NCBI RefSeq assembly: GCF_032193765.1
Contig: NZ_JAVBIJ010000001.1
Coordinates: 1,674,001 to 1,738,000 of the forward strand
Direction of reading: 5' to 3'
Length of the DNA: 64,000 nt
DNA from: Rhodoferax potami
GTDB lineage: Bacteria; Pseudomonadota; Gammaproteobacteria; Burkholderiales; Burkholderiaceae_C
Position 1 is the first letter of the stretch; each line of letters opens with the position of its first letter. Of the stretch, positions 29,892 through 42,920 are shown piece after piece. The translations under genes were made by a program, and so were the position numbers. Below the pieces are notes generated by a model. That model did not search any database and had not been told where the DNA came from. It saw only the letters and a program-made list of their open reading frames with translations.

Positions 29892-30422
29892 TTATTGCTG
29901 GTTGTATGCGGCAATGCCGTCCAGAATTTCTTTGTGGGCCTCGTCCTTGCCGCCCCAACCTTGCACCTTGACCCATTTGCCGGCGTCCAAGTCTTTGTAG
30001 TGCTCAAAGAAGTGCTCAATCGCCTTCAGGCGCATCGGGTTCAAATCTTCCAGCGATTGCCAGCGGGAGTACAGGGGCAGGATCTTGTCGGTGGGCACGG
30101 CCAACACCTTGCCGTCCATGCCGCCTTCGTCTTCCATCTTCAAGATGCCGATAGCGCGGCAAGGCACCACGACGCCTGGAGGCAAGGGAACCGGGGTGAT
30201 CACCAACACATCGACCGGGTCACCGTCACCGGCGATGGTCTTGGGCACATAGCCGTAGTTGGTGGGGTAATGCATCGCGGTGTTCATGAAACGATCCACA
30301 AAGATGCAGCCGGAGGCCTTGTCCACTTCGTATTTGATGGGGTCGCCGTTCATCGAGATCTCGATGATCACGTTGAACGAATCAGGGACTTTATTACCGG
30401 GGGTCACGTTGTCTAAGGACAT
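29892..30422 (-). CDS. ppa: Inorganic diphosphatase (soluble, family I)
   Basis: Cytoplasmic Mg-dependent hydrolysis of PPi. Beginning at 30422 ([20 protein letters not shown]) gives 176 aa, the usual size. Active-site features are [35 protein letters not shown] (the signature D-x-D-P-x-D) and [11 protein letters not shown]. The longer in-frame ORF to 30587 has no conserved residues. It is divergent from hppA, the membrane pyrophosphatase, 229 bases away, so both PPi-using enzymes could be controlled from the same intergenic region. Confidence 0.96.
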   Translation of the reverse strand: MSLDNVTPGNKVPDSFNVIIEISMNGDPIKYEVDKASGCIFVDRFMNTAMHYPTNYGYVPKTIAGDGDPVDVLVITPVPLPPGVVVPCRAIGILKMEDEGGMDGKVLAVPTDKILPLYSRWQSLEDLNPMRLKAIEHFFEHYKDLDAGKWVKVQGWGGKDEAHKEILDGIAAYNQQ

Positions 30423-30651
30423 GCAATCTCTCTTTGTTTGAGTTGAAACAGGAAACGGGTGGATTAACACGGATTTTACTGACTTGGCACTTTCGTTTTT
30501 GCCCCAGCGGCCCCAAAGCGCGCTACATTGACCCCGTTGGCCAATCAACGCCCCTTGACCTGCCGTCCAGGCGCAATGAGGAAGCAACGCAGCGGGGACA
30601 ACCCTGGCGTTGCTCCCACCTTTGCGACTCAGCCATCAAGGAGTGCTCTAC

Positions 30652-32706
30652 ATGACAGGCAACACTGCGCTGGTACTGGCGTTTGGCTCTGGCCTGATTG
30701 CCGTGATTTACGGGATCTGGGCACGACGCTGGATTCTTTCCCAAGACCCGGGAAATGCGCGCATGCAAGAGATTGCAGCCGCTATCCAAACCGGCGCGGC
30801 CGCTTACCTTGCACGCCAATACAAGACCATCATGTGGGTTGGCGTGGCGCTGGCGATCCTCATCGGTGTTTTTCTGGACAGTCTTTCGGCGATCGGCTTT
30901 GTCCTGGGTGCCGTGCTCTCGGGAGCGTGTGGCTTTATCGGGATGAACGTGTCCGTGCGGGCCAATGTACGCACTGCACAGGCAGCCACCCGTGGCATAG
31001 GCCCGGCTTTGGAAGTGGCCTTCCGGGGTGGCGCCATCACCGGCATGCTGGTGGTGGGCTTGGGGCTGCTGGGGGTGACCGGTTTCTATTGGTTTTTGGT
31101 GCCGGATGGTGCAGTGACTGCGGCCAAGCTCAATCCGCTGATCGGCTTCGCATTCGGCTCGTCGCTGATTTCCATTTTTGCGCGCCTTGGTGGTGGAATT
31201 TTCACCAAAGGCGCTGACGTCGGCGCCGACCTCGTAGGCAAGGTGGAAGCGGGTATCCCGGAAGACGACCCGCGCAACCCCGCCGTGATTGCCGACAATG
31301 TGGGAGACAACGTCGGTGACTGTGCAGGTATGGCCGCCGACCTGTTTGAGACCTATGCGGTTACGCTGATCGCTACTATGGTTTTAGGAGCACTCCTCGC
31401 AAGCGGTGCGGGCGCGAACGCTGTTTTATACCCACTTGTTTTGGGGGCAGTGTCCATTGTGGCTTCCATCATCGGCTGCTTCTTTGTCAAAGCGTCACCG
31501 GCCATGAAAAACGTGATGCCTGCCCTGTACAAGGGCTTGGCCGTTGCCGGCACGTTGTCGCTGATTGCGTTTTATTTTGTGACCCAATCAATGATTGCAG
31601 ACAACGCCTTGGGCGGCACCGGGGCTGCCAGCAAACTCTTTGGCGCCTGTGCGGTCGGCTTGGTATTGACCGCAGCGCTGGTCTGGATCACCGAGTACTA
31701 CACAGGCACACAATACGCGCCGGTGCAGCACATTGCACAGGCCTCGACGACCGGCCACGGCACCAACATCATTGCGGGCTTGGGCGTGTCCATGCGCTCT
31801 ACGGCCTGGCCGGTGGTGTTTGTGTGTATCGCGATCTACACGGCTTATGTGCTGGCGGGGTTGTATGGCATTGCCATCGCAGCCACTTCCATGCTCAGCA
31901 TGGCCGGCATTGTGGTGGCCTTGGATGCCTATGGCCCCATCACCGACAACGCAGGCGGTATTGCTGAAATGGCGGAGCTACCCGCCAGCGTACGCGATGT
32001 GACAGATCCACTGGACGCTGTCGGCAACACGACCAAAGCGGTCACCAAGGGGTACGCCATCGGCTCCGCAGGCTTGGCCGCACTGGTGCTGTTTGCCGAC
32101 TACACTCATAAGCTGGATGCCTATGGCAAACACATCAGCTTTGACCTGAGCAACCCCATGGTGATCATCGGGCTGTTTATCGGTGGGCTGATCCCCTACC
32201 TTTTTGGCGCTATGGCCATGGAGGCGGTCGGGCGGGCGGCAGGCTCGGTGGTGGTCGAGGTTCGCCGCCAGTTCAAAGAGATCAAGGGCATCATGGACGG
32301 TAGCGGCAAACCCGAATACGACACGGCCGTAGACATGCTCACCACCGCCGCTATCAAAGAGATGATGATCCCGTCTCTCTTACCGGTGGTAGCACCCATT
32401 GTGGTTGGCTTGGCCTTGGGGCCCGAGGCCTTGGGCGGCTTGCTGATGGGAACCATCGTGACCGGCTTGTTCGTGGCCATCTCCATGTGCACCGGCGGTG
32501 GCGCCTGGGATAACGCCAAAAAATACATCGAAGACGGGCATCACGGAGGCAAGGGCTCCGAAACGCACAAGGCTGCCGTTACCGGAGACACCGTCGGCGA
32601 CCCCTACAAAGACACCGCTGGTCCTGCCATTAACCCGCTGATCAAGATCATCAATATCGTCGCTTTACTGATCGTCCCTTTGATGATGAAAATACACGGC
32701 GGTTGA
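30652..32706 (+). CDS. hppA: Proton-pumping membrane pyrophosphatase (K+-independent type)
   Basis: Couples PPi hydrolysis to proton export across the inner membrane. The ATG at 30652 follows AAGGAG and gives 684 aa with about 16 hydrophobic segments. The substrate site is [20 protein letters not shown] followed by AGMAADLFE. Residues in [15 protein letters not shown] (Lys and Thr where K+-dependent enzymes have Ala and Gly) place it in the K+-independent class, based on known family rules. The final helix region ends KIHGG. The stretch encoded at about 31372-31428 faintly resembles the dispersed repeat but also fits family sequence. It is divergent from ppa. Confidence 0.95.
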   Translation: MTGNTALVLAFGSGLIAVIYGIWARRWILSQDPGNARMQEIAAAIQTGAAAYLARQYKTIMWVGVALAILIGVFLDSLSAIGFVLGAVLSGACGFIGMNVSVRANVRTAQAATRGIGPALEVAFRGGAITGMLVVGLGLLGVTGFYWFLVPDGAVTAAKLNPLIGFAFGSSLISIFARLGGGIFTKGADVGADLVGKVEAGIPEDDPRNPAVIADNVGDNVGDCAGMAADLFETYAVTLIATMVLGALLASGAGANAVLYPLVLGAVSIVASIIGCFFVKASPAMKNVMPALYKGLAVAGTLSLIAFYFVTQSMIADNALGGTGAASKLFGACAVGLVLTAALVWITEYYTGTQYAPVQHIAQASTTGHGTNIIAGLGVSMRSTAWPVVFVCIAIYTAYVLAGLYGIAIAATSMLSMAGIVVALDAYGPITDNAGGIAEMAELPASVRDVTDPLDAVGNTTKAVTKGYAIGSAGLAALVLFADYTHKLDAYGKHISFDLSNPMVIIGLFIGGLIPYLFGAMAMEAVGRAAGSVVVEVRRQFKEIKGIMDGSGKPEYDTAVDMLTTAAIKEMMIPSLLPVVAPIVVGLALGPEALGGLLMGTIVTGLFVAISMCTGGGAWDNAKKYIEDGHHGGKGSETHKAAVTGDTVGDPYKDTAGPAINPLIKIINIVALLIVPLMMKIHGG

Positions 32707-32818
32707 TATTGGATACCTGTGTTGCTCTGCGCAAAACTGTTCTTCAAGAGACAGGCAGATGCCTACCTTGCGCTAATATGTAAAGGGAACCAATTTAAGC
32801 ATCGACGAAGAGACTGAA

Positions 32819-33457
32819 GTGAAAATTCTTGTGATCGACGACCACGCCTTGGTGCGTGAAGGACTGCATCAGGTTCTGAAGGGACTGGACGAGGACGCCG
32901 TGGTGCTCCAAGCGGGTACTTGCGCTCGCGGTTTCGAGTTATCTGCAGAACATGCCGATTTGGATCTGGTTTTGTTGGACTATCACCTGCCCGACATGAC
33001 AGGCTTGGCTGCGCTCGACATCTTCGGAAAGCGCCACCCTGAGCTCCCGATCGTGATGCTGTCCGGCTCCGCGAATACACAAATCATGCGGCAAGTACTA
33101 CAAAACGGTGCTTCCGGCTTCGTGACCAAATCCACTTTGAGCGACGAGTTGCTCCACGCCGTCCGCTTGGTACTGAATGGCGATGTGTACTCCCCACGAG
33201 AATTGGACGCACCTCCAGCGGTGGTCCTGCAGGAAGACCTCAACAACAAGCCGCCCCTGACGCAACGTCAAGAGCTGGTGTTGCGCGAGCTATTGGATGG
33301 CCGCTCCAATAAAGAGATCGGAACAAGCTTGAACGTATCCGACGAAACGGTCAAAACCCACGTGGCAGCCATCTTGCGCTATTTTGATGTGCAAAACCGG
33401 ACGCAAGCTGTCGTTGCAGCAGCTCGCAGCGGCTACCGCCCTGCCACCAGCTCTTGA
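32819..33457 (+). CDS. Response regulator, NarL/LuxR family
   Basis: A 212-aa regulator starting with GTG at 32819. It has a receiver domain with Asp54 in LVLLDYHLPDMTG and Lys in GASGFVTKSTLSDELL, and a C-terminal LuxR-type helix-turn-helix (LTQRQELVLRELLDGRSNKE, IGTSLNVSDETVKTHVAAIL, about residues 146-205). It converges on the hybrid kinase gene, and their 3' ends overlap by 25 bases. That arrangement suggests the two are partners, encoded on opposite strands so that regulator and kinase mRNAs are antisense at their ends. Confidence 0.9.
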   Translation: MKILVIDDHALVREGLHQVLKGLDEDAVVLQAGTCARGFELSAEHADLDLVLLDYHLPDMTGLAALDIFGKRHPELPIVMLSGSANTQIMRQVLQNGASGFVTKSTLSDELLHAVRLVLNGDVYSPRELDAPPAVVLQEDLNNKPPLTQRQELVLRELLDGRSNKEIGTSLNVSDETVKTHVAAILRYFDVQNRTQAVVAAARSGYRPATSS

Positions 33458-35391
33458 GTGCTGGCCTCGGCGTCCGAGGCATTGCTAATCGCCAAACGAC
33501 GCATCAAGCTGCGAAGCTTGGCCGGCCGCACGGGCTTGTGCAATAGGGTCAAGTTACGGGCTTTGGCTGCATGCAACAAATTGGCGTCGGTATCGCCACT
33601 CATGAGGCAAGCGGCAATCGGCCTGCGCGAATGTGCGCGGACCATATCGATAACGTCCATCCCGTTGCGATCTTCGCCCAAGCGGAAATCCGACAAGACC
33701 AAGTCAGGCGCCGGGTAGGCGTTCACAAAATCCAATGCCTGCTGAACGTTGGCCGCCGCATTGACCACGCAGCCCCAGGATTGCAGCAAGCTCTGCAGCG
33801 CCTCCAGTGCGAAGCCATCGTCCTCAACGATCAGGATCCGCATCCCCTCGAGCTCACCCCCTTGGGCAGAAAGCGTTAGTGGCGCAGGAGCTGAGAACTC
33901 TTGCGGCAGAGCCCTTGGCAAGACGATGGAAAACCGGGTCCCGCAGCCCAAATCAGAACGCAGACTGATGCTGTGGCCCAGTAGCTTGACGGTACGCTCC
34001 ACAATATTCAGGCCGAGGCCCAAGCCCTGTGTACGGTCGCGGCCGCTATTGCCGACTTGGTAAAACTCCCGGAAGATTTCTTGCTGGTGCTCAGGCGAAA
34101 TACCGATACCGCTGTCTGCCACATCGATCCGTAAATTGCTACCGCCATCGATCACCCGGCATGCCACCAACACAGTGCCTTGCTCGGTGTAGCGCACCGC
34201 ATTGTTGGCAAGGTTCATCACCACCCGCTGCAAAAGAACGGGGTCACTGAGAAACCACTCCTGCGTGGGCCGAATGCGCAAGCGCAGCCCTTTGCTGCTG
34301 GCCAACGGAATCAAAGCCTTGTGCACTGCCTGAAACAGCTTGTCCAAGGGCGACTCGGTGCGGTGCACCTGAACAGCCCCCGCATCCAAACGGGATACAT
34401 CCAGCAACCCATCCAACAAATCCTGCATGGAAGACACCGACGCTTCCAGGCTGTCTACGACCTGGCGGGCAGATATATCTAAGGGCAATTGACCCAAGCG
34501 AGCGACAAACATGCCCAATGCGTGCGTGGGTTGGCGCAGGTCGTGGCTTGCTGCGGCCAAAAAGCGCGATTTGGCCAGGGTGGCGCTTTCCGCTTCTTCT
34601 TTCTTGAGTCGCAGCTCGCGGGTCGCGACTTCCACGCGGTATTCCAACTCCTCGCGTCCCCAAGCCAAACGCTGGGCCATTTGATTGAGACGGGTCTGCA
34701 AATCGAACAAAGGGTCTGAAGGCAGCGCCTCAGAGCTCGGGTTCAAATCACCCTCGCCGATGCGCTCAATCGCGCGCGACACACGCATCACGGGTCCGAT
34801 CACCCCCTCCCCAAGTCGGGAGGCCAACCAGCCGCCCAGCATCAACCCCACCAGCCCGATACCGAGTGCGACCAGCAAAGTCTCTTGGCCGCTTTGATCC
34901 AGTCGATCCCGTGACACCTCCAGCACCACGTATCCCAAAACGTTGCTGTTCAACCCTTGTGTCGGCCCGGAATAAAAGTCATCCAACGCGACATTGCTCG
35001 GCCACACCCGCTCCCAGAACACATCGACCCCGAGCCGCTTCTGGCGCGCAATGTAATTGGCCCCCATAGCCTCGGGCAGCTCTGCATAGCGGGTCTCCCC
35101 CGCCCTCGCCAAGACCTGCCCGTTGCCATTGAAAATAGCAATCGAGCGGACATCCGGCTCGGTTTTCAAACCGTTCGCAATAGCTTGCAGACTCGCAGCA
35201 TTCCCGGAGAACAAACCATACTCACTGGCCCGCGCCAGTTGTTGAACGATCAATCGCGCACGGGTGGTGTGCGCCGAATCCAGATCAGAGACACGGGTCG
35301 TCCAAAAAACGGCCATCAAGGCCAACACCACCAGGAACACAGGGGTGATGGCTGCCAGCAGCATGCGAAAGCGGATCCCCTGGAATCTCAT
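33433..35391 (-). CDS. Hybrid sensor histidine kinase with C-terminal receiver
   Basis: A 652-aa kinase. It has a membrane helix (about residues 8-30), a periplasmic domain of about 140 residues (LIVQQLARASEYGLFSGNAA, WERVWPSNVALDDFYSG), a second helix (about 171-191), HAMP, and a coiled coil (AWGREELEYRVEVATRELRL). HisKA follows with His283 in AAASHDLRQPTHALGMFVA, then HATPase (NNAVRYTEQGTVLVA, DVADSGIGISPEHQQEIF, GLGLGLNIVERT), then a receiver domain with Asp568 in LVLSDFRLGEDRNG. Its ATG overlaps the stop of the upstream binding-protein gene (ATGA). That gene is broken by an IS, so expression here may be altered. The likely output is the convergent LuxR-type regulator. Confidence 0.92.
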   Translation of the reverse strand: MRFQGIRFRMLLAAITPVFLVVLALMAVFWTTRVSDLDSAHTTRARLIVQQLARASEYGLFSGNAASLQAIANGLKTEPDVRSIAIFNGNGQVLARAGETRYAELPEAMGANYIARQKRLGVDVFWERVWPSNVALDDFYSGPTQGLNSNVLGYVVLEVSRDRLDQSGQETLLVALGIGLVGLMLGGWLASRLGEGVIGPVMRVSRAIERIGEGDLNPSSEALPSDPLFDLQTRLNQMAQRLAWGREELEYRVEVATRELRLKKEEAESATLAKSRFLAAASHDLRQPTHALGMFVARLGQLPLDISARQVVDSLEASVSSMQDLLDGLLDVSRLDAGAVQVHRTESPLDKLFQAVHKALIPLASSKGLRLRIRPTQEWFLSDPVLLQRVVMNLANNAVRYTEQGTVLVACRVIDGGSNLRIDVADSGIGISPEHQQEIFREFYQVGNSGRDRTQGLGLGLNIVERTVKLLGHSISLRSDLGCGTRFSIVLPRALPQEFSAPAPLTLSAQGGELEGMRILIVEDDGFALEALQSLLQSWGCVVNAAANVQQALDFVNAYPAPDLVLSDFRLGEDRNGMDVIDMVRAHSRRPIAACLMSGDTDANLLHAAKARNLTLLHKPVRPAKLRSLMRRLAISNASDAEASTQELVAGR

Positions 35392-35699
35392 GGGCGACGC
35401 TCCGAACGCTTGAGCCGCTCTGTCAAAGAGCGCTCGTCCAGCACCAGGTCCAGCGAACGGGCGACTTGCTCGTTCAATACAACGGTGAAATCCGTCGGAT
35501 ATTGCAGCGAAATTCCGGTATTGCCAGTCAAATGTGTTTTGGCTATTGCAAAAGCTTGAATTCCGATTTGCCGCGGCGTGCTGTGCAAAGACATGAGTGC
35601 CCCGGCCCGCACATAGGCCGGCGAAAAAGCAATGACCGGCACACGAGCCCGATAAGTCGCCAGCAACACATTGGAGATAGTAGATCCGTTGTAGACCTT

Positions 35700-35763
35700 T
35701 GTCAAACGCAGTTTCGATTTGATACAGCTGTCGAACGCAAACGCGGCGTGGATTTGATACACC
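35700..35763 (+). repeat. IS21 left terminal repeats
   Basis: The terminal TGTCAAACGCAGTTTCGA is followed by two related subrepeats ending in TTGATACA. The inner one is at 35737-35763 and reads CAAACGCGGCGTGGATTTGA before TACACC. Such multiple repeats are the transposase-binding sites of IS21 elements. Confidence 0.8.
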
Positions 35764-35842
35764 GTTGTGTGGGGCGATTGTCTGTTTTGTCTTTGCTTGT
35801 CTTTCAAGCAGTCAGTGGCTCGCCACTGACTGCTTGGCGCCC

Positions 35843-37752
<1,910 letters not shown>

Positions 37753-37784
37753 CCATGGTTCGGATGGCTTGGCACGTTAGTCGA

Positions 37785-37837
37785 GGTGTATCAATTCCTC
37801 ACCGCGTTTGCGTGTCATTTTCATACTGCGCGTGACA
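37785..37837 (+). repeat. IS21 right terminal repeats
   Basis: On the reverse strand the end reads TGTCACGCGCAGTATGAAAA, then an inner repeat (37785-37811) that matches the left inner repeat at most positions (GCAAACGCGGTGAGGAATTG then ATACACC). The order is the same as at the left end but inverted. Confidence 0.8.
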
Positions 37838-38472
37838 CCTTGGAGTCAGGAACAGCCAATAGCACATCGGTATCGTCCAAAACCGCCTTCAAAGCGGAAA
37901 ACAGAGTTCCCGAGCCACCAACATAGCCACTGACCAACTCCATGCCCTTTGATTGCAGAGCCGAATGTAGTGTCGGGCTCTGTTGACTGGACTCCGAACC
38001 GAACAGAACGCCCACCCTTCTTGTATTGGGGAGCGCAAGACGCATCAACTCGACTTGACGACTGAAAGGCTGATCCAGGTACACCGCGCTGACAGAGGCT
38101 TGCGATTTGGAGGGTGCCTCCCGCAAGATACGCTCCATGCCAGCGCGCGGAATCAGCGAGGCCACCACAGGTATCCGCACATCGAGCGCCAAAACGCTGG
38201 CCAAAGCATCGCTGCCTAACGTCATGACAACACGTGCACCCTGAAGAAGCTCAGCCTCTTGCAGGCGGCTATCGCTAAGGTAAGTGATCGACGGCTGGGC
38301 GCGCTCAGGGTAAGCGCGCGTAAATTCAAGCGCAATAGTTTGGGCAGTTTCTACATGGCCTGCCGTCTTTTCACTGCTGACGATGACCAAATCAGCCGCT
38401 TGCACCTGCGCGAACACACTGATCGAAAGAACCCAGCCAACGATCCAGCGAATAACGCGCAAACCCATATGT

Positions 38473-40428
38473 TCAGAGCTCGGTTTTCACGGTTACGAAC
38501 GCCCGACGATCGAAGAAAAACTTCTGATCTCCATCACGAATTGGCTGATCCAGATTTTGGATCACCAGGGATAGTTCGGCCTTGCGGCCGGACAAGCGAA
38601 AGGGTTTTGCAATCCGTAGATCTGTCCGGACGATGTTGTAGAGCCGCTTGTTGTCGGACATCAGGGCAATATCTTCTGACTGGGCGTGCATCAGTGAGAC
38701 CACATAGCCATTGCCTAGGGAGTAGCTCCCGGTCAAAGACATAGCATACCGTGCGGCACCTCGAAGGACCCGCAGCTGCTCTACCCCGGAAATATGGGTC
38801 CAGGTCTGGGTCACCATGAGGAAGGAGGGGGCCGATGGCTTCCATTGAAGCTGGTGTTCCAACCCTTGGATGCGATAGTTTTGGATATTCAAATGGTCAT
38901 TGGGACTTACGAAGTCATCCGGTTGACCTACCAGCCTTGGCCGCTCTATACCGTCGGTAATCCGCTCATCAAAAACCCTCACGTCTCCAGACAACCCGCG
39001 TGCAGGCAGTGCCAGGTTGTATCCGAGTTCACGACTCTCAATTTTCTCGGGCCCCACATTGCCGCTGCTCAACACGGTAGTGATCGGGTTTTTCCCGCTC
39101 TGGTCATAGTACCGAACGGCAGCATATTTCTCGAAAGCACTGGGGGGCCGGAACGCAGTGGACACGCCGGCCCTCAAGGTATGCCCTTGAGATACATGCC
39201 AGTTCAGCATCAAGCGCGGAGACACGGTTTTCCCGCCGAGTTCGCTTTGCTCCAACATGACCCCGCTATTGAGTATCCAGGCAGGCAAGGGCTTCCACTC
39301 CAAGTTGCCAAACAGGCGTTGGAAGTCTGTAGAGACGCTACCCCTACCATCAAAGGTCGACGGGGATGTCAAAACTTCCTTGCGGAGCTCAGCCCCCCAT
39401 ACCGATCTCCATTGCGGATTCAACACGGTGGTGTGCTGAAGGGAGACCGCTTGGTTTACTTCGTAGCCACTAAAGTCCACCGGAATCCCGAAGTAATTGG
39501 TCCCCGCGTTGTTACTGAGATAAGGAAAAACATCCCTGTGGGTGTTTTCGGTATGGGAAAGCGAAACTTTCAAATCCTGCTCGGGTGTCAAAATTTTGTG
39601 CCAATCTGCTTGCACAAATTGCGCCCCGATAAATCGACTACGCTCTGCGTTGCCGGGCGAGTCCGCATTTCCGCGTCCGGCATCTATCCCTGCACTGCCT
39701 GCTCGTAACTCCAACTCCAAACCGCTTTCGAGGGCCAGCGCACCAGTGACATTCACCCTTGAGACACGGTTCACCCCGTAGGCCGAACGCAAGCCCATGT
39801 CACCCCGCGTGTCCGCGGACACACGATATGCATGGTCTGAATCGCCCCAACCGGTGCTGACAAATGCGTCTGCCACACCGCTGTCCCCTGCAGTCACCCT
39901 CGCTCGTGATCCGGCTGTTTCGCGAACATCGCGAGAAATAATGTTGATCACGCCTAAAAACGCGCGCGCACCATAGGCGGCGGAATTGGAACCCCGCAGT
40001 ATCTCAATGCGCTCGATATCGTCCATAGCCAATGCCTGCAGACCCAGACCTGCCGAGCCTTGCAGGTGGCCCGAATACACCGAACGGCCGTCGACCAATA
40101 CCTGAATGCGGTTGGCCCAGTCGTCATTGCGACCGTGGTAGCTGGCCATGGGCGCATCCGTTTCAAACGATGTAGTCGTCTGGAAACCCGGAACGAGGCG
40201 CAGCAAATCCGTAATGTCGCGCGCGCCCGAAATACGGATGAAGTGGCGGTCCAAGATAGTCACTGCGCCAGGCGCTTCGTCCACCGGCTGTGCGAGGCGG
40301 GATACCGATAAAACGACCGGAATATCACTCATGAAATCACGTTCGGACACCGCCACGGGTCCGGTTTGCTCTGCAGCAACCCAAGGGGATACCAATGTCA
40401 GTAACATTACGGTGATAGATGGCTTCAT
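38473..40428 (-). CDS. TonB-dependent outer-membrane receptor
   Basis: A 651-aa receptor. Starting at 40428 gives a signal peptide ([20 protein letters not shown]); the longer ORF to 40686 overlaps moaA and is rejected. A TonB-box-like segment follows ([15 protein letters not shown]), then the plug domain ([77 protein letters not shown]) and a 22-strand-type barrel. The substrate is unclear; its plug most resembles BtuB/colicin-type receptors. It leads a minus-strand operon with the binding-protein gene (4-base gap) and hybrid kinase. It is divergent from moaA with 88 bases between starts. Confidence 0.9.
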   Translation of the reverse strand: MKPSITVMLLTLVSPWVAAEQTGPVAVSERDFMSDIPVVLSVSRLAQPVDEAPGAVTILDRHFIRISGARDITDLLRLVPGFQTTTSFETDAPMASYHGRNDDWANRIQVLVDGRSVYSGHLQGSAGLGLQALAMDDIERIEILRGSNSAAYGARAFLGVINIISRDVRETAGSRARVTAGDSGVADAFVSTGWGDSDHAYRVSADTRGDMGLRSAYGVNRVSRVNVTGALALESGLELELRAGSAGIDAGRGNADSPGNAERSRFIGAQFVQADWHKILTPEQDLKVSLSHTENTHRDVFPYLSNNAGTNYFGIPVDFSGYEVNQAVSLQHTTVLNPQWRSVWGAELRKEVLTSPSTFDGRGSVSTDFQRLFGNLEWKPLPAWILNSGVMLEQSELGGKTVSPRLMLNWHVSQGHTLRAGVSTAFRPPSAFEKYAAVRYYDQSGKNPITTVLSSGNVGPEKIESRELGYNLALPARGLSGDVRVFDERITDGIERPRLVGQPDDFVSPNDHLNIQNYRIQGLEHQLQWKPSAPSFLMVTQTWTHISGVEQLRVLRGAARYAMSLTGSYSLGNGYVVSLMHAQSEDIALMSDNKRLYNIVRTDLRIAKPFRLSGRKAELSLVIQNLDQPIRDGDQKFFFDRRAFVTVKTEL

Positions 40429-40516
40429 GGTGTTCGATCCAACAACGGTTGCTATTCTTTCTGCAGCAGATTTTGCCCTGATTACGGCGACTTTGACGAA
40501 CATTCCTACAAACCGC

Positions 40517-41671
40517 ATGGCAAGCTCTACCCAACGCGTTTTCCCTCTGATTGACAAACGAACCCTCGGGCTCCCCATGCCGTTGCAACCCGCTGGCACA
40601 CCCCGGGCGGCGACTGCAGCACCGACCTTGGATACCCTCGGCCGGCCGCTGAGGGACCTGAGAATAAGCGTCACTGACCGCTGCAACTTCAGATGCAGCT
40701 ATTGCATGCCGAAGGAAGTATTTCACAAAGATTACCCTTACCTCCCCCACCACGATCTGCTGAATTTTGAGGAGATCACGCGAGTCGCCCGACAGTTCGT
40801 GGCACTGGGAGTTCAAAAATTACGCCTGACGGGCGGAGAGCCGCTCTTGCGTAAAAATCTCGAAGCGCTGATCGAACAACTGGCGGCCATACCCACTCCA
40901 TCGGGCCAGCCCCTGGACATCACCCTCACCACCAATGGCTCTGTGCTTGCAAAGAAAGCCGCTTCGCTACAGCGTGCGGGCCTGCGAAGAGTCACCGTGA
41001 GCCTCGATGGTCTGGATGACCACGTCTTCCAAGCCATGAATGACGTGGCATTCCCGGTCCGGGATGTCCTCTTGGGCATTGAAGCAGCGCAAAAAGCGGG
41101 CTTGGGTCCAATCAAAGTGAACATGGTAGTCAAGCGCGGCACCAATGAACAAGAGATCTTGCCCATGGCACGGCACTTCAAGGGCACAGGTGTTGCACTC
41201 CGCTTCATCGAATACATGGATGTCGGTGCAACCAATGGCTGGCAAATGGACCAGGTAGTGCCGAGCAACGAAGTGCTAAAGCGAATTCAGGCAGAGATGC
41301 CCCTCATCGCCCTTGAGAGCACACAGTCGGGCGAAACCGCGCAGCGTTGGGGCTACACAGATGCCGCCGGACGGCACGACGCGACAGCCGGTGAGGTGGG
41401 CTTTATCAGCAGCGTAACGCAAGCGTTCTGCGGGGACTGCAACCGGGCGCGCCTCTCTACCGAAGGGCAACTCTACCTCTGTCTGTTTGCCGGCCAAGGC
41501 CATGATTTGCGGTCACTATTGCGCTCTGGAGCGGATGACCAGCAGCTACAAGACGCCATTGCCCGCGTGTGGGGCGCGCGAAAAGACCAGTATTCCGCAC
41601 AACGGGGGGCCGAGTCCACAGGGGCCGGTACGGCCACCCGCCGCGTCGAGATGAGCTATATCGGAGGCTAG
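40517..41671 (+). CDS. moaA: GTP 3',8-cyclase (molybdenum cofactor)
   Basis: Radical SAM enzyme for the first step of molybdopterin synthesis. The N-terminal cluster is CNFRCSYC within [38 protein letters not shown] follows. The C-terminal second cluster shows [20 protein letters not shown], and the protein ends with the Gly-rich tail ([10 protein letters not shown]). I prefer the start at 40517 ([15 protein letters not shown], 384 aa); a start at 40577 ([12 protein letters not shown], 364 aa) is possible. The longer ORF to 40148 overlaps the divergent receptor gene. The last 4 bases overlap the convergent rnhA stop. Confidence 0.93.
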   Translation: MASSTQRVFPLIDKRTLGLPMPLQPAGTPRAATAAPTLDTLGRPLRDLRISVTDRCNFRCSYCMPKEVFHKDYPYLPHHDLLNFEEITRVARQFVALGVQKLRLTGGEPLLRKNLEALIEQLAAIPTPSGQPLDITLTTNGSVLAKKAASLQRAGLRRVTVSLDGLDDHVFQAMNDVAFPVRDVLLGIEAAQKAGLGPIKVNMVVKRGTNEQEILPMARHFKGTGVALRFIEYMDVGATNGWQMDQVVPSNEVLKRIQAEMPLIALESTQSGETAQRWGYTDAAGRHDATAGEVGFISSVTQAFCGDCNRARLSTEGQLYLCLFAGQGHDLRSLLRSGADDQQLQDAIARVWGARKDQYSAQRGAESTGAGTATRRVEMSYIGG

Positions 41672-42135
41672 CTCCGCTGGCGCAGCGCCTGCTCTACGCC
41701 ACGGTTGGCCAATCCATCGGCACGTTCGTTACCCGGATCTCCGGCGTGCCCTTTGACCCAGCGCCAATCAATTTTGTGGCCTGCAGTACTCACCAAGGTG
41801 TCGAGGCGCTGCCACAAATCCACATTTTTTACGGGTTGCTTGGAAGCTGTTTTCCAGCCCTTGGCCTTCCAGCCTTGCAGCCACTCCGTGATGCCTTTCA
41901 GGACATATTGACTGTCAATATGCAAGGTCACGTCGCAGGGGCGCTTCAAGGCGGTCAACGCCTCGATCACTGCCATCATTTCCATGCGGTTATTGGTGGT
42001 ACCCAGCTCGCCGCCTGACAGCTCCTTTTCAGCGCCGTCGGCAGACCGGAGCAGCACACCCCAGCCCCCGGGCCCCGGATTGCCCTTGCAGGCCCCATCG
42101 GTGTAAATCACTACTTTCGCCATCAACTCTGTCAC
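41668..42135 (-). CDS. rnhA: Ribonuclease HI
   Basis: Degrades the RNA strand of RNA-DNA hybrids. The 155-aa protein has the four acidic catalytic residues in the motifs [45 protein letters not shown] and [12 protein letters not shown]. The ATG at 42135 overlaps the stop of the upstream methyltransferase gene (ATGA), supporting that start; an internal Met at 42123 ([10 protein letters not shown]) is the alternative. It is cotranscribed with the methyltransferase gene, an arrangement typical of this family, and converges with moaA by 4 overlapping bases. Confidence 0.95.
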   Translation of the reverse strand: MTELMAKVVIYTDGACKGNPGPGGWGVLLRSADGAEKELSGGELGTTNNRMEMMAVIEALTALKRPCDVTLHIDSQYVLKGITEWLQGWKAKGWKTASKQPVKNVDLWQRLDTLVSTAGHKIDWRWVKGHAGDPGNERADGLANRGVEQALRQRS

Positions 42136-42920
42136 ACGATTTCCTTCCCATTTCTCTCATTCACCGAGGCATGCGTTTGCTGCGCCACCGGCACTGCGGC
42201 GGCGCTGCGCTTGGTCGACAACTTCCAATGCGCTCCCAACAGCCGCATGCCGCGCACACGCTTGGTCGCCACCACGAAATACGCGGCGCCAAAAATCGGC
42301 CATGACCTCGGCCCGACGCGGTCCATCCAGGCAAATCGCCTTAGCCAATCCGCAGACTCCACCGCAGGGCGGTAACAACCAAATCGGCCGACCTCCACCT
42401 CAAAACTCAACAAGCGCAACCAATCCCGCAAACGCCAGTAGCCAATCAAGTCACCCCACTCAGGTAAAAAAACCTGACCCCAGCCCGCGCGGTGGTACCA
42501 GCAGCTTCGCCGTTGGCGCAAGCCCCACAGACTCACAGGATTCAAGCCACAAATCACCACTTTGCCCTCTGGAACCAAGACGCGCTCCACCTCGCGCAGT
42601 GTGGCGTGCGGATCCGGACTGAACTCCAAGGCATGGGGCAGGATCACAAGATCAAGGCTGTTCGCGGGGAAAGGCAGGGCCGTAAAGTCGGAGTGAAACG
42701 CGACGACCCCATATCGGGGATCCGGCCCTGCGGTGGCAAGCCATCGATGCGGCATGCGATTGAGCTGCAATGCCTGAAGCTCCGGCACGCCCAACTGCAA
42801 AGCATGGTAGCCAAAAAGGTCTGCAACCGCCTCATCCAGTTGCGCCTGCTCCCATTCCAGCAGATAGCTGCCTGCCGGAGACTTGAACCATTCCTGCAAA
42901 CCTATAATTTGATCGCTCAT
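42132..42920 (-). CDS. SAM-dependent methyltransferase, class I (type 11)
   Basis: A 262-aa protein when started at 42920 ([20 protein letters not shown]). It carries [20 protein letters not shown] and [30 protein letters not shown], the motifs of the Methyltransf_11 fold. The substrate is unknown; it is usually next to gloB and rnhA in Burkholderiales. The first-motif glycine loop is not obvious, so activity is uncertain. The start codon overlaps the gloB start on the other strand (shared CATG). A Met further upstream at 42953 would overlap gloB by 35 bases. Confidence 0.82.
   Translation of the reverse strand: MSDQIIGLQEWFKSPAGSYLLEWEQAQLDEAVADLFGYHALQLGVPELQALQLNRMPHRWLATAGPDPRYGVVAFHSDFTALPFPANSLDLVILPHALEFSPDPHATLREVERVLVPEGKVVICGLNPVSLWGLRQRRSCWYHRAGWGQVFLPEWGDLIGYWRLRDWLRLLSFEVEVGRFGCYRPAVESADWLRRFAWMDRVGPRSWPIFGAAYFVVATKRVRGMRLLGAHWKLSTKRSAAAVPVAQQTHASVNERNGKEIV
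42883..42908 (+). promoter_or_regulatory. Putative gloB promoter with perfect TATAAT
   Basis: A perfect TATAAT at 42903-42908 has TTGAAC at 42883-42888; the spacing of 14 is short, so the -35 choice is uncertain. Transcription would begin near 42915, only about four bases before the gloB ATG at 42919. No ribosome-binding sequence is visible between. The promoter lies inside the methyltransferase coding sequence. Confidence 0.5.

Noticed and set aside
31372..31428. Possible further repeat copy inside hppA (GCTACTATGGTTTTAGGAGC onward)
   Set aside because: The left arm is three bases too long, and the encoded [21 protein letters not shown] also fits ordinary H+-pyrophosphatase sequence, so chance or shared codon use is as likely.
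40429..40686. N-terminal extension of the TonB receptor
   Set aside because: It would overlap moaA coding sequence and place 86 unrelated residues before a clean signal peptide at 40428.
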